A DNA stretch of 64,000 nucleotides from Thiobacillus denitrificans DSM 12475 (lineage in GTDB: Bacteria > Pseudomonadota > Gammaproteobacteria > Burkholderiales > Thiobacillaceae): NCBI RefSeq assembly GCF_000376425.1, contig NZ_AQWL01000001.1:176347-240346 (forward strand), read 5' to 3'. The notes under the pieces are model-generated. The model was not told where the DNA came from, made no database searches, and saw only the letters and a program-made list of their open reading frames with translations. The stretch's first letter is position 1; the number at the start of each line of letters is the position of its first letter. This document shows, in pieces, positions 47,847 to 57,862 of the stretch. The position numbers were made by a program, and so were the translations under genes.

Positions 47847-48770
47847 TCAGCTCGCCAGCAAGACGAGCCCCTGGTGTGGGCTGCGATCGGGCTGCGGCGG
47901 GAAGGGGCGTCGCTTCATTTCGTTACCCTTGTCGTCGCGATAAATCAGTTCGTGGCTGGCGAAGTCGTATTCCGGGTGGGCGGGATCGCACCAATGGTTG
48001 AGGAAGTGCACGTAGAACGCCGAGAACAGGCCTTGCGTGGGCTGGTCCTTTTGCAGGGCGAAGACGTATTCCGGCTGGCTGCGCAGCTCGTGGCCGTCGT
48101 GGCAATACTGCACCCACACGTATTCCCCGGTAACGATCAGGTTCCAGAAGGGCGGATCCTCGTAGAACTTGAGCGTGACCTGCTTGCCTGCGGTCGCCAG
48201 GGCAGTCAGCCGTTCGATCGTGGCCGCGGTCTCCTGGCAGTAGCTGTCGAGCAGCGGGGCGGGGTCGCCCAGGGTGGCCATGCGGCGCATGGCGCCGGCG
48301 CTATAGGGGTTCATCAGCATGACCCGCAATTCGTAGCTGTGGTCGATGACGTTGTGCAGATTGCGTCGCTCTGACACGAAGGTGTCGTATCCGGTGACCG
48401 ACATCACCGATACGTCGCGGGTGCCGGTGATGCGGTCGAGTAGCTTGCGGTCGATCCGGCGCGAGAACCGGCTGCCCTCCTCGCGCACATGCACCAGCGA
48501 GGCCAGCCGGTTCATCCGGTAGCTGAGGCGTCCCTGCCGTGCGCCGAGAAGTAGATTGAACAGCAGCACCAGCACGGCGGCAAAAACGATTTCATTGATC
48601 AGCAGGAGCTGCGAATCGTCTTTCATCATGGGCCACCAGGTAAAGAGGATGAACTTTGCCAGCGCGGGCAGGGAAAAAGCGATGCCGACAGCCAGCAGCG
48701 TGACGCCGATATGGCTGAAGATGTGCTTGAGTGTCTGGATGGGACTGAAAAAATGGGGGCTGCGTGTCAT
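47847..48770 (-). CDS. uncharacterised two-helix membrane protein
   Basis: A 307-residue protein with two N-terminal membrane helices (about 20-45 and 55-75) and a ~225-residue cytoplasmic domain. That domain includes ITGTRDVSVMSVTGYDTFVSERRNLHNVIDHSYELRVMLMNPYS, which recalls non-catalytic phospholipase-D-like regions of NTPase- or regulator-linked proteins, but no HKD motif is present. I do not recognise a family. It is in the accessory zone and monocistronic. Confidence 0.65.
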   Translation of the reverse strand: MTRSPHFFSPIQTLKHIFSHIGVTLLAVGIAFSLPALAKFILFTWWPMMKDDSQLLLINEIVFAAVLVLLFNLLLGARQGRLSYRMNRLASLVHVREEGSRFSRRIDRKLLDRITGTRDVSVMSVTGYDTFVSERRNLHNVIDHSYELRVMLMNPYSAGAMRRMATLGDPAPLLDSYCQETAATIERLTALATAGKQVTLKFYEDPPFWNLIVTGEYVWVQYCHDGHELRSQPEYVFALQKDQPTQGLFSAFYVHFLNHWCDPAHPEYDFASHELIYRDDKGNEMKRRPFPPQPDRSPHQGLVLLAS

Positions 48771-48882
48771 ATAACGTGCCTCCTGTCAGCGGGGAGGGCG
48801 GGCTGGACGGACAGCCGGGCTTGAAAGCGGCGTTCACCCCGCGCCCTGGCGGCCGTCGCGCGGCAGCAGGGCGCGGGAAGCA

Positions 48883-49200
48883 TCAGCGTTTGTCCTTCAG
48901 GGCCGCCTTGTCGGTGGCGTCGGACTCCGTGGCACCCGATTGCTTCATGTCAGCGCCTTTCGGGCTCATGCGCTCGGCGGCACGGTCTGCCCCCTTGGCC
49001 GCACCGTCTTGCCATTGGGCGTTGCTGTTGGCGCTGCCGGCGGGACTGACGTGGGCCGCCGCGTTGCCGCCGGCATTAGCACCGGCATTGGCGCCGGCAT
49101 TGGTGTTGGCACCTACCCCCGCAGCTGTGGCCGCCGTGGCAAAGCCGACCATGAGAACAGTCAAGAGCGTGCTGCGGATCGGTTGGGTTTTCTGCATCAT
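48883..49200 (-). CDS. secreted alanine-rich low-complexity protein
   Basis: A 105-residue protein with a signal peptide (LLTVLMVGFATAATAA) and a mature part of Ala/Asn/Gly repeats (GANTNAGANAGANAGGN) then a charged tail. Probably periplasmic, intrinsically disordered. Start is the first or second of two adjacent ATGs; ribosome site AAGGAGT lies upstream. Function unknown. Confidence 0.65.
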   Translation of the reverse strand: MMQKTQPIRSTLLTVLMVGFATAATAAGVGANTNAGANAGANAGGNAAAHVSPAGSANSNAQWQDGAAKGADRAAERMSPKGADMKQSGATESDATDKAALKDKR

Positions 49201-49618
49201 TTTCGATACTCCTTAATGGGTGAGTTTGATAAAGGCTTTCATATCGAGAAGCCACACTCCCTATAGCATGGACCATGCCAGATTTATATAATCATTATTT
49301 ATCAATGTGTTATGTATTTTGTTCGGTGCCGGCCCGACTTCGTTTTGTCGTCATCAGGCGACGCGAAATGGCGCCATCAGGGGCAAGCCATTATTAAAAA
49401 AAGAGATTTTCTGTCTGCTAACGGAGACAGGTCATTGTGCGGCGGCATTCCGCTGGTTGCGGCTTCTCGTCTACTTCCAGAATCCACTTCCATGCTCTGC
49501 CCGGCCTTGATCATGCTGTGCGGGGCCTGGGCGAAGGCGTTCGGCAAGGCGTGAGTGCGCTTCAGCTTCGGTTGCGCAACATCGTGGTCGTACGCCCTAG
49601 AATGCACGTGTTCGCACA
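49201..49618. promoter_or_regulatory. AT-rich divergent intergenic region
   Basis: Between divergent genes, 418 bp with no supported gene. It has an AT-rich core (49260-49330), a 13-bp palindrome GCATGGACCATGC (49266-49278) that could be an operator, and TATAAT at 49287-49292 facing the hydrolase gene but without a good -35 box. Confidence 0.35.
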
Positions 49619-51130
49619 ATGAAAGACGCCATGACCACCAAGCAATATCCCATCATCTATGTTCGCGGTTACGCGATGACCAGGGCGGAGATCGCGGAGA
49701 CGACTTCGACGCCGTACATGGGACTGGAATGCGGCTCGACCAAGTCCCGTCAGGCGTGGAACGGAGCGGTACGCAAGGTGTTCTTCGAGTCGCCCATCGT
49801 GCGGCTGATGAAGCTGGGCTACAAGGACATCTACCGGGACGGCCTGCAACTGGAAACCGGGCAGATCGCGCCGGAGAGCATCATCATCCACCGCTATTAC
49901 GATGTGGCCGATCCGGATTTCGGTTCTGGCGTGGTGCCCACGGTCGAGCAGGCGGCGCAGGGCCTGAGCGACCTGATCCTGCGCGTGCGGGATCAGGTGT
50001 GCAGCGGCGGCCAGATGAAGCCCGCTGACTTCAAGGTCTACCTGGTGGCGCATTCCATGGGCGGGCTGGTCTGCCGCTGTTTTCTGCAGAACGACCGGAT
50101 AGGCAGCAAGGAGGCGCGCAGGCTGGTCGACAAGGTGTTTACCTACGCCACGCCCCATAACGGCATCGAGATGGCGGGCAAGAACGTGCCGGGCTTTTTC
50201 GATCTGTGGGACATGGACAATTTCAACCGCGACAGGATGCGCGAATACCTGGCGATCAAGGACGGAAAAACCGCCGTGAATTCGCTCGACAACAAATTCG
50301 ATCCGGCCCGGTTCTTCTGTCTGGTGGGGACCAACAGCAAGGACTACGACGTGGCGCGGGGCGTATCCCGCCTGCTGGCCGGGGAACTGAGCGACGGCCT
50401 GGTGCGGATCTCGAATGCCTACGTGAGCGAGGCGCCGCGGGCGCATGTCCATCGCAGCCACAGCGGCGCGTATGGCATCGTGAATTCGGAAGAGGGGTTC
50501 CAGAATCTGGTCCGCTTCCTGTTCGGCGATATGCGCGTGGAGGGGGCGCTGTGGGTGGACGCCCTGCCGCTGCCCCCGATCGGCCTGGTGCGCAAGCTGC
50601 TGGGAACCCGCGTGGGCTACTACTTCGAAGTGACGGTAGCGACCCGGGGCGCGCTGGACTTCGACCTGACGCGCCGCACGATTGCGAACAACAGCGCCAT
50701 CCTGCGCCAGCGCTCCGATCTGTTCGACGAGGAAGGCCGGCTGCTGAAGGCGGCACGACAGCCCACCCTGTTCTCCGTGTTCCTGGATATGTCGAAGCGG
50801 CCCCAGCGAAGCAAGGAAATGATGTTCTCCGTTCAGCTTTCGGTGTCGATGCTGACCTACCTGGGGGAAGAGTCTTCGGTGGACCAGCATTACATGCCGG
50901 GCGAATACCTGTTCCGCGACACCATCGTCATCAGCGCGATCCCCCCAGACACGCCCGACGAGTCATGGCGGGTGGGCTATGTCCTGGCCGACAGCGGATG
51001 GTCGAGCGCCGAGGACAGGATTGCCGAAGGCATGAAGGATGAACAGGGCAAGCCCTACGTTGCGATTCCGCTGGAGAACCAGAAGGGCTTCAAGGCCACG
51101 CTGCGGCTGTATGGTACGCCCTGGCAGTGA
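49619..51130 (+). CDS. lipase-like alpha/beta hydrolase
   Basis: A 503-residue protein with an alpha/beta-hydrolase core: the start YPIIYVRGYAMT resembles the oxyanion strand-loop of lipases and the nucleophile elbow is VAHSMGGLVCRCF; likely acid/base partners are in FTYATPHNG and later HRSHSGAYGI. The C-terminal ~190 residues (from GDMRVEGALWVD) are an extra beta-rich domain of unknown type. No signal peptide is seen, so it would act in the cytosol. The start could be 49619 or ATG 49631; neither has a strong ribosome site. Confidence 0.75.
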   Translation: MKDAMTTKQYPIIYVRGYAMTRAEIAETTSTPYMGLECGSTKSRQAWNGAVRKVFFESPIVRLMKLGYKDIYRDGLQLETGQIAPESIIIHRYYDVADPDFGSGVVPTVEQAAQGLSDLILRVRDQVCSGGQMKPADFKVYLVAHSMGGLVCRCFLQNDRIGSKEARRLVDKVFTYATPHNGIEMAGKNVPGFFDLWDMDNFNRDRMREYLAIKDGKTAVNSLDNKFDPARFFCLVGTNSKDYDVARGVSRLLAGELSDGLVRISNAYVSEAPRAHVHRSHSGAYGIVNSEEGFQNLVRFLFGDMRVEGALWVDALPLPPIGLVRKLLGTRVGYYFEVTVATRGALDFDLTRRTIANNSAILRQRSDLFDEEGRLLKAARQPTLFSVFLDMSKRPQRSKEMMFSVQLSVSMLTYLGEESSVDQHYMPGEYLFRDTIVISAIPPDTPDESWRVGYVLADSGWSSAEDRIAEGMKDEQGKPYVAIPLENQKGFKATLRLYGTPWQ

Positions 51131-51170
51131 CGCGACAGCTGGTGCGGATTGCCCTGCGGATGGGGTAACA

Positions 51171-51194
51171 CGGGCTTCGGTCTTGCATTGACAC
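51171..51194. repeat. degenerate REP-like unit
   Basis: CGGGCTTCGGTCTTGCATTG followed by ACAC, similar to the unit at 41776 (GGTCTTGCATTGACAC identical). Most distal copy of the family in the window. Confidence 0.6.
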
Positions 51195-51275
51195 AGGGCC
51201 GCTGGCAGCCAGACCGACCCGCAACCCTCGTGCCCCTTCGCCCCGCGATGCGACGCCCACGACGCTGACAACGTC

Positions 51276-52004
51276 TTATCCCGACAGTCTGACAGCGAGC
51301 GCGCGCAAAAGCCGTGCACCATCGCCCCGCCAGGCACTGCCATGCATGCAGGCAAGGAGGGTTGGCTCGGTCGAGGCCAGACGTTCCAGCATCCCGGCCG
51401 CGTTTGTCGTATGCGAGAAGTAATCCATTTGTGAGCGAAATGCTTCACTGGGGCCGAGAATGTCTGCCTCGGTGACAGGCGGGGAGCCTGCACCGGGCTG
51501 GGTGAACAAATCGCCGCAGAACAGGGTTTGGGTGCGCTCTTCCGTCAAAAGACCGCATTCCCAGGCATGCGGGAGATGCGGGGTATCGAACCAGCGCACG
51601 CGATGGCGACCAAGCGAAAGTGCCTCGCCGTCTGCCAGGGTGCGGGGGGAACGATCGGCCATATCGTTGATGGACACCATTCCCGCCACCTGGCTGCAGA
51701 GGGGGACGGCTTGCGGGGCGGCAGCCAGCCATTCGTTGAGCGAGCCGCATTCGTCTGCCTCGACATGGGAAAAGCCTATGTAACGCAGCGATTCCGGCGG
51801 CAGTACGCAGGCCACGGCTTCACGCACAAGCGCAAACATCTTGCGCAGCCCGGTATGGAATAACAGGGGCTCATCATCCTTGATAAGGTATTGGTTGAAC
51901 GAAAATCCGGTGCTTCCTTCAAGCATCACCGGCGTATTGATGCGATAAATCCCGTCGGCCACTTCATGAACGCTGGTTCCGGACTGTTGGTTGGTGATGG
52001 TCAT
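51276..52004 (-). CDS. MBL-fold metallo-hydrolase (flavodiiron-like domain)
   Basis: A 242-residue metallo-beta-lactamase-fold protein like the N-terminal part of flavodiiron/ODP proteins: FSHVEADECGSL is the H-x-E-x-D motif, HLPHAWECGLL and FCGDLFTQPG supply further ligands, and MHGSAWRGDG the last histidine. The position after the aspartate is Glu instead of His, as in flavodiiron enzymes. No flavodoxin domain is attached. A di-iron oxygen or nitric-oxide related role is possible; substrate unknown. Confidence 0.82.
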   Translation of the reverse strand: MTITNQQSGTSVHEVADGIYRINTPVMLEGSTGFSFNQYLIKDDEPLLFHTGLRKMFALVREAVACVLPPESLRYIGFSHVEADECGSLNEWLAAAPQAVPLCSQVAGMVSINDMADRSPRTLADGEALSLGRHRVRWFDTPHLPHAWECGLLTEERTQTLFCGDLFTQPGAGSPPVTEADILGPSEAFRSQMDYFSHTTNAAGMLERLASTEPTLLACMHGSAWRGDGARLLRALAVRLSG

Positions 52005-52057
52005 GGCGCTTTCCTTTCATGTCGATTCGACGTCGCAAGATCAAAGCCCGGGGCAGT

Positions 52058-52639
52058 TCAGTCTGATCCTGTTTGTTCTTTCTTGATGAACGAATATGAA
52101 ACCAGGTAGCCAAGCGTTCCCAGCACTGCAATGCCGGTCACCAAGGCATACGCAGTGGAATGCGCGAGCCTGGAGGGGCGTAACCCGACCAGAACGAGGA
52201 GCGCGATGACAATCGCGATCACCGAGGCAATGAGGTACCAGGGCCACTCGCTCCGCTTCCATATATCCTTTGAAGCCCGGTTCCAGCCAGCGACGAGCCC
52301 GCAGTACACCAGCAGGAGTGCCGGAGGCACACTTGGATGCCTGATCCATTCCGGTAGAGACGAATAAATTGGCGCGTCGAGGAAATTTTTTGTGTTCTCG
52401 CTCAGCAAAATCAAGGTCGTGGCAAGAACCAGGAAGCTGGCAAGGTCGATAAGCTTCATCCCGATCGTGTAATCGAACTTGCGTTCCTCCACCGCCTCGG
52501 CCGTGTTGACTGCGTCATTGAAGATCATCAGGGCAACGAGGGTGATAAGCCCGGTGTCGATTTCGCGGTTCAGGCTGAGCAGGACAGCCTGGCAAGCGCC
52601 GAGGAAGAGGATGCCGAAGATGATGTTGTAGAAGGTCAT
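52058..52639 (-). CDS. uncharacterised polytopic membrane protein
   Basis: A 193-residue inner-membrane protein with about five hydrophobic segments and an amphipathic loop RHPSVPP...CGLVAGWNRASKDIWKRSEW. No family recognised. It is 53 bp upstream of the MBL gene on the same strand, so the two may form a small operon. Confidence 0.65.
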   Translation of the reverse strand: MTFYNIIFGILFLGACQAVLLSLNREIDTGLITLVALMIFNDAVNTAEAVEERKFDYTIGMKLIDLASFLVLATTLILLSENTKNFLDAPIYSSLPEWIRHPSVPPALLLVYCGLVAGWNRASKDIWKRSEWPWYLIASVIAIVIALLVLVGLRPSRLAHSTAYALVTGIAVLGTLGYLVSYSFIKKEQTGSD

Positions 52640-52815
52640 TTGCAGTTTCCTCGTTCAGCCAGTCACGCTGCAGCGTCCGGGCGCAAAACCTGACCTATCC
52701 TGCGCCCTTTTATCTGCGCGAACAATCGGACAGGAACCGCGGAGTGACGCATCAGCCCGGACACCCTATTCATCCGCTACTCTCGCGGGCAAGGACGCAC
52801 AGCTTGCCGATGGTT

Positions 52816-53808
52816 TTATTCGCTTCGCGCTGCCTGGGCCTTCCGCCATGCGCCGGGTGGCGCCCCCACCGCGCGCTTGAAGGCGTGTGCGAAGGCGGCT
52901 TCAGAATCGTAGCCGGTGTCGAGCGCAATGGCTGCGACCGTACGGTTCGATTCACGCAGCAGGCGAGCGCCAAGCTGGATGTGCCAGCTGGCCAGGTATT
53001 GCATCGGCGGCTGGCCGAGGTAATGCATGAATCGTTGATGCAAGGCAGATCGCGACAGGCCGACTTCGTGAGCGAGTTCTTCGACGCTCCACGCGTGATC
53101 GGGCTCTGCATGCATGCGTTCGAGCGCCTTGCCGACAAAGCGGTCGCGCAGTCCCGCCAGCCATCCGGTTGCGTCCTCGGGCAGCGCATCGAGATAGCGG
53201 CGGGCGGCATCGACGAACATCATTTCTGCCAGCCGTTCAAGCACGGCATCACCGCCGGGGCGGGGGCTGCTGGATTCGGCCACCGCCTGGTCGATGACGC
53301 GTGCGACTCAGTCGCCGGCGTGTCCCGCAGCCAGGTGCAGAATGCGGGGAAGCACCGCAACGAGCGGGTTGAACGGCTTGAGGTCGCAACCGAGAAACCC
53401 GCATACGGCAATCGTGTCGGCTTCCTCGACCGGTAGCGACGCACCGGCATCGACGACGCCGTGGTGATAGGCGATGGGTATGGGCTTGGGATCGTTGCGC
53501 GTGGAAAAAACCCAGTCTGCCGTCTGGCGCAGGGGTTCGATTCCCGGCGCGCTCGACATGACGTGCGGGTCGCCTTGCGGAAATATCACGACATCTCCTG
53601 CACCCAGCCTGACCGGAGGCTGTCCCTCGACGGCCGCCCAGCCGCGGCCCTTGGCGATCATGTGGTATTCCATGACGTGCTCGCAGCCGGGCAACACGGC
53701 TGCGGCGATCTCGCGGGCCGGGGCCGCTTCGGCGGACCACGGGTCGCAGTATGCTGGGTGACCGGGGCGCGGGCAGATCGACCGTTTTCGCCGCGTGGTT
53801 ATTGTCAC
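52816..53808 (-). pseudogene. AraC-family regulator with in-frame stop
   Basis: One continuous frame encodes an AraC-type regulator: an N-terminal cupin_6 sensor (PGCEHVMEYHMIAKGRGW, LGAGDVVIFPQGDPHVMSSAPG, VCGFLGCDLKPFNPLVAVLPRILHL) and two C-terminal HTH motifs (WSVEELAHEVGLSRSALHQRF, VAAIALDTGYDSEAAFAHAFKRAVG). A TGA at 53308-53310 interrupts it between GHAGD and VARVIDQAVAES, where relatives have a tryptophan (GDGWL-like), so TGG to TGA is the likely change. The 5' end also lacks the usual first ~20 residues. A GTG within (53283) could restart the DNA-binding half alone. Limits are approximate. Confidence 0.75.
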
Positions 53809-53866
53809 GAAACCGGCGGCGCGGTTCTGGAAACGGGCGACCGGAATCACTACATTTGTTGCTATG

Positions 53867-53890
53867 CCGCCAGGCGGCTTTGCCTGGCGG
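53867..53890. repeat. 9-bp inverted repeat upstream of the AraC pseudogene
   Basis: CCGCCAGGC/GCCTGGCGG with loop GGCTTT. No T run. The 332-bp gap 53809-54140 between the pseudogene and tex holds no convincing gene. Confidence 0.5.
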
Positions 53891-54140
53891 TGAGTACGAA
53901 CAGCCGCACCAGTGTGAAGGTGCGCTTCTCCGACGAAGTCAGGGCTGAGGCCCCGCAGGAAGACAGGGAAGCAAGTGAGCCCTGAGTCCGTTTGTGAGCG
54001 CGCTGGGGGCATGCATCGCATTGCCTTTCATCGGACGAATTGAAGCGGGATTTCGCGAGTCAACCGCGGCCGCTCCGATCCATTCCTCGCGCACCGGCAG
54101 GTCGGGCTCCGGTCTGAGCCTTCTCGCCGGCCAACCGGTC

Positions 54141-56501
54141 TCATCCCTTCAGTTTCTGGAACGCCGCCGCCATGGCGCCACCCATCGGCGCTGCAGTGGG
54201 CGCACGCTTCGATTTCCCTTCCGCTGCCTTGCCCTGCCGGTATGAATCGCGCGGCTTGCCCGTGGCATCCGGCCTGTTGGCGGGCTTCTCCGCCGCATCG
54301 TTCAGGCGCATCGTCAGCGCGATGCGCTTGCGCTTCACGTCGGCCTCCAGCACTTTCACCTTCACGATCTGCCCGGTCTTGACCACGCTGTGCGGATCCT
54401 TGACGAAGCTGTTCGACAGGGCGGAGATGTGCACCAGGCCATCCTGGTGCACGCCGATGTCGACGAAGGCGCCGAACGCGGCGACGTTGGTGACGACGCC
54501 TTCCAGGATCATGTCTGGCCTGAGATCGGCCAGGGTTTCCACGCCTTCCCTGAAGGTCGCGGTGGTGAATTCGGGGCGCGGGTCGCGGCCGGGTTTTTCG
54601 AGTTCCCTGAGGATGTCGCTGATGGTGGGGAGGCCGAATTGCGCGTCCGTGTATTTCGACGGATCGAGCGATTTCAGCAGGCTGCCGTTGCCGATCACCG
54701 CCCTGAGGTCCTGCTTGAGGTCGGCGAGGATGCGCTGCACCAGCGGATACGATTCAGGGTGGACGGCGGAGGCGTCGAGCGGGTCGTCGCCGTCCATGAT
54801 GCGCAGAAAGCCGGCCGCCTGCTCGAAGGTTTTCTCGCCCAGGCGCGGCACCTCGCGCAGTTGCGCGCGGCTGGCAAACCGGCCCCTGGCGTCGCGGTGG
54901 GCAACGATGGCCTGCGCCACGCTGTTGCCGAGGCCGGAGACGCGCGCGAGCAGCGGCACCGAGGCGGTGTTGACGTCGACGCCGACGGCGTTGACGCAAT
55001 CCTCCACCACCGTATCGAGCGAGCGCGCCAGTTCGTACTGGCTGACGTCGTGCTGATACTGGCCGACACCGATCGACTTGGGATCGATCTTCACCAGTTC
55101 GGCCAGCGGGTCCTGCAGCCGGCGCGCGATCGACACCGCGCCGCGCAGCGAGACATCGAGTTCGGGCAGTTCGTGCGAGGCGAATTCGGATGCGGAATAC
55201 ACCGACGCGCCTGCCTCGGAGACGACGATGCTGGTCAGCCTGAGTTCGGAGCGCAGCTGAATGAGGTCGCGCGCCAGCTTGTCGGTTTCTCTTGAGGCGG
55301 TGCCGTTGCCGATGGCGATCAGCGTCACGCGGTGCCGTTCGGCGAGTTTGGCCAGCGCGTGCAATGTCCCGTTCCAGTCGTTCTTCGGCGGGTGTGGATA
55401 GACGGTGGCGGTGTCGAGCACCTTGCCGGTTGCGTCCACCACCGCCACTTTCACGCCGCTGCGGATGCCGGGGTCCAGACCCATGGTGACGCGCGGGCCG
55501 GCAGGGGCGGCGAGCAGCAGGTCGGCGAGGTTGCGCGCGAACACCTTGATGGCGTCGGTCTCGGCGCGGGTGCGCAGCGCGCTCATCAGTTCGAGCTCCA
55601 GATGCATGAAGACTTTCGCGCGCCAGGTGAAGCGCGCCGTGTCCATCAGCCAGCGGTCGGCGGGGCGATTCTGATCCTGGATGCCGAAGCGGCTGGCGAT
55701 GCGCGCCTCGCAGGGATTGTGCGGCGCACTCCAGCCCGGCCGCTCTTCCTCGCTGTCGAGGCGCAGCCGCACGTCGAGCATGTCTTCGCGCCGCCCGCGG
55801 AAAAGCGCCAGCGCGCGATGCGAGGGGACGGTGTGGAGGGTTTCCGCATAGTCGAAGTAGTCGGCGAATTTTTCCGCAGCCGCTTCCTTGCCTTCGCGCA
55901 CTTTCGACTCGACGATGGCGTGTTCCTGCACGTATTCGCGCAGGGATTGCAGCAGGCCCGCGTCTTCGGCAAAACGTTCCATCAGGATCTGCCGCGCGCC
56001 GTCGAGCGCGGCCTTCGTGTCCGCAACGCCGGGGTTGTCGCCCTGCTCGTTGCTGAAGGGCGCGCGCAGATACTGGGCTGCCTCTTCCTCCGGATTCAGC
56101 AGCGGGTTCGCTAGCAGGGATTCCGCCAGCGGCTCCAATCCGGCTTCCAGTGCGATCTGCGCTCTGGTGCGGCGCTTCGGCTTGTACGGCAGGTACAGGT
56201 CTTCCAGCTGCGCCTTGTCCGGGGACAATGAGATGGCTTTCAGCAGCGCCGGCGTCATCCTGCCCTGCCCCGTGATCGAATCGATGATGGCGGCGCGGCG
56301 TTCTTCCAGTTCGCGCAGATAGCGCAGCCGGTCTTCCAGCAGGCGCAGCTGCGCGTCGTCGAGGCCTCCCGTCGCCTCCTTGCGGTAGCGCGAGATGAAC
56401 GGCACCGTCGCCCCCTCGTCGAGCAGGGCAATGGCAGCGGCAACCTGCGCAGGTTTGGCCGCGATCTCGGCGGCGAGTCGGTGTTCGATGGAAGGAAGCA
56501 T
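54141..56501 (-). CDS. tex: Tex-family RNA-binding transcription accessory protein
   Basis: A 786-residue protein of normal Tex length. The N-terminal helical region begins [43 protein letters not shown]; a YqgF-like RNase H fold follows ([18 protein letters not shown]), then helix-hairpin-helix ([26 protein letters not shown]) and a C-terminal S1 domain ([26 protein letters not shown]). Tex binds nucleic acid and RNA polymerase and affects transcription. ATG at 56501 by comparison with the family. Confidence 0.96.
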   Translation of the reverse strand: MLPSIEHRLAAEIAAKPAQVAAAIALLDEGATVPFISRYRKEATGGLDDAQLRLLEDRLRYLRELEERRAAIIDSITGQGRMTPALLKAISLSPDKAQLEDLYLPYKPKRRTRAQIALEAGLEPLAESLLANPLLNPEEEAAQYLRAPFSNEQGDNPGVADTKAALDGARQILMERFAEDAGLLQSLREYVQEHAIVESKVREGKEAAAEKFADYFDYAETLHTVPSHRALALFRGRREDMLDVRLRLDSEEERPGWSAPHNPCEARIASRFGIQDQNRPADRWLMDTARFTWRAKVFMHLELELMSALRTRAETDAIKVFARNLADLLLAAPAGPRVTMGLDPGIRSGVKVAVVDATGKVLDTATVYPHPPKNDWNGTLHALAKLAERHRVTLIAIGNGTASRETDKLARDLIQLRSELRLTSIVVSEAGASVYSASEFASHELPELDVSLRGAVSIARRLQDPLAELVKIDPKSIGVGQYQHDVSQYELARSLDTVVEDCVNAVGVDVNTASVPLLARVSGLGNSVAQAIVAHRDARGRFASRAQLREVPRLGEKTFEQAAGFLRIMDGDDPLDASAVHPESYPLVQRILADLKQDLRAVIGNGSLLKSLDPSKYTDAQFGLPTISDILRELEKPGRDPRPEFTTATFREGVETLADLRPDMILEGVVTNVAAFGAFVDIGVHQDGLVHISALSNSFVKDPHSVVKTGQIVKVKVLEADVKRKRIALTMRLNDAAEKPANRPDATGKPRDSYRQGKAAEGKSKRAPTAAPMGGAMAAAFQKLKG

Positions 56502-56584
56502 GATTTGCCCTGCTGAATGAATCGGCCTCCGCGCCGCGAGGCCGAAAGCTGAAGTGTTCGGGTTGCGCATTATGCCGAATATCC

Positions 56585-57862
56585 TCAATTCCGGCGCGCC
56601 GCCCCTTTCAGGCGCTGGCTAGCGCTGCCGGCTGCCGTCGTAGTTGCTTCGCTGGTCAGTTCCTCGGCCCAGGCAAGCGATTGCAGTTGAGCGGTATTGA
56701 TCTCTTCCGGGCTGGAGGCGATCTCGCTGGCGTAGCGGGCGATCTGCCCGAAATCGCTGCGTTCCGAAGCCTCGGCAAGCTTCAGGAAGGGCGCATAGGG
56801 GCCAGCCTGGTGGAGCAGGGCCTGCACGATGGGCGCGGGCATGGATAACTGCTCGAGCAGATGGGTGAGCGGGATTTCCAGTAGCGGTTCGGCCAGGGAA
56901 AACAGTCCGGTGATGAACAGCTCGTCCTGTGCCTCGCTGTTCAGCCGGGACTGGCCGAGCAGTTCGCAGAGACGTCCGCGCGTCACCGCGGTGCGTGCCG
57001 CCAGGGCGTTGGTGGGTGTCGGGTTGGCGGTGATCAGGAGCAGCGCCAGCCAGCGATACAGTGTCTTCAGTCCGACCAGCATGAGGGCCTGGCGCACCGT
57101 GTGGACTTGCTGCTGCAGGCCGGCGGCGGCGGAATTGGCGTAGCGCAACAGGCGCAGGGTCAAGGCGGCATCGCGGCGCAACAGCGCTTCGATTTCGCCC
57201 AGGTCCTGGCAGGCGCGAACCTTGTTCATCAGTTCGAGGACGGCCAGCTGCCCCGGTTGAATGGCCTTGTTGGAGAGGTTCTCGGGACGAGCGAAATAAT
57301 AGCCCTGGAAATACTGGATGCCGCTGTTGCGGCAGAGCTCGAACATCTCGCGGGTTTCGACCTTCTCGGCGATGAACTGGCCGGAGAAGTCGAGGCGGAT
57401 GTGCGCAATGATTTCCAGGGTTTTTTCGGGATGCTGTTCGAGCACATCGAGCTTGACGAAGTCGACCATCGGCAGCAGCGGCCGGTACTCCTCCAGGCAG
57501 ACGAAATCGTCCAGCGCAAAGCGGTAGCCCAGCTGGCGGAGTTCCTGGATACGGGCGATCAGCACCGGCGAGACCGGCACGGTCTCGAGGATTTCGTAGA
57601 CCACGTGGCGGGGCGGCAGCAGGCAGACGAAGTCGCTCATCAGGGTGGCTTCGTCCAGGTTGATGAAAGCGAGCTTGCCGTGCAGCAGCCATTCGGGGCC
57701 GAGACAGAGCGTGTTGCCGATGATCTCGACGCCGGCCTGCAGCTGGCTGGAAATCTGGGCCGAGACGGCTGACAGCGATTGCCGGAACAGGAGTTCGTAG
57801 GCGAACAGGCGATGTTCGGCATCGACGATGGGTTGCCGTGCGAGAAAGGATTCTTTGCCCAT
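56585..57862 (-). CDS. EAL-HDOD signalling protein (YuxH/CdgJ-like)
   Basis: A 425-residue protein with an EAL-like domain (about 1-200) and an HDOD domain (about 205-400). The EAL motif is degenerate (AYELLFR), although FALDDF and [10 protein letters not shown] remain; family members of this architecture are typically unable to cleave cyclic-di-GMP and act as regulators of motility. The C-terminal tail is low in complexity. It is upstream of tex with 83 bp between and same direction. Confidence 0.9.
   Translation of the reverse strand: MGKESFLARQPIVDAEHRLFAYELLFRQSLSAVSAQISSQLQAGVEIIGNTLCLGPEWLLHGKLAFINLDEATLMSDFVCLLPPRHVVYEILETVPVSPVLIARIQELRQLGYRFALDDFVCLEEYRPLLPMVDFVKLDVLEQHPEKTLEIIAHIRLDFSGQFIAEKVETREMFELCRNSGIQYFQGYYFARPENLSNKAIQPGQLAVLELMNKVRACQDLGEIEALLRRDAALTLRLLRYANSAAAGLQQQVHTVRQALMLVGLKTLYRWLALLLITANPTPTNALAARTAVTRGRLCELLGQSRLNSEAQDELFITGLFSLAEPLLEIPLTHLLEQLSMPAPIVQALLHQAGPYAPFLKLAEASERSDFGQIARYASEIASSPEEINTAQLQSLAWAEELTSEATTTAAGSASQRLKGAARRN

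Noticed and set aside
53308..53310. TGA as a selenocysteine codon in the AraC-like gene
   Set aside because: AraC regulators have no known selenoproteins, relatives show Trp rather than Cys at this point, and no clear SECIS hairpin was spotted just after the codon.
53461..53985. 174-codon plus-strand frame opposite the AraC pseudogene
   Set aside because: The minus strand encodes a recognisable cupin sensor; the plus frame has no family resemblance.
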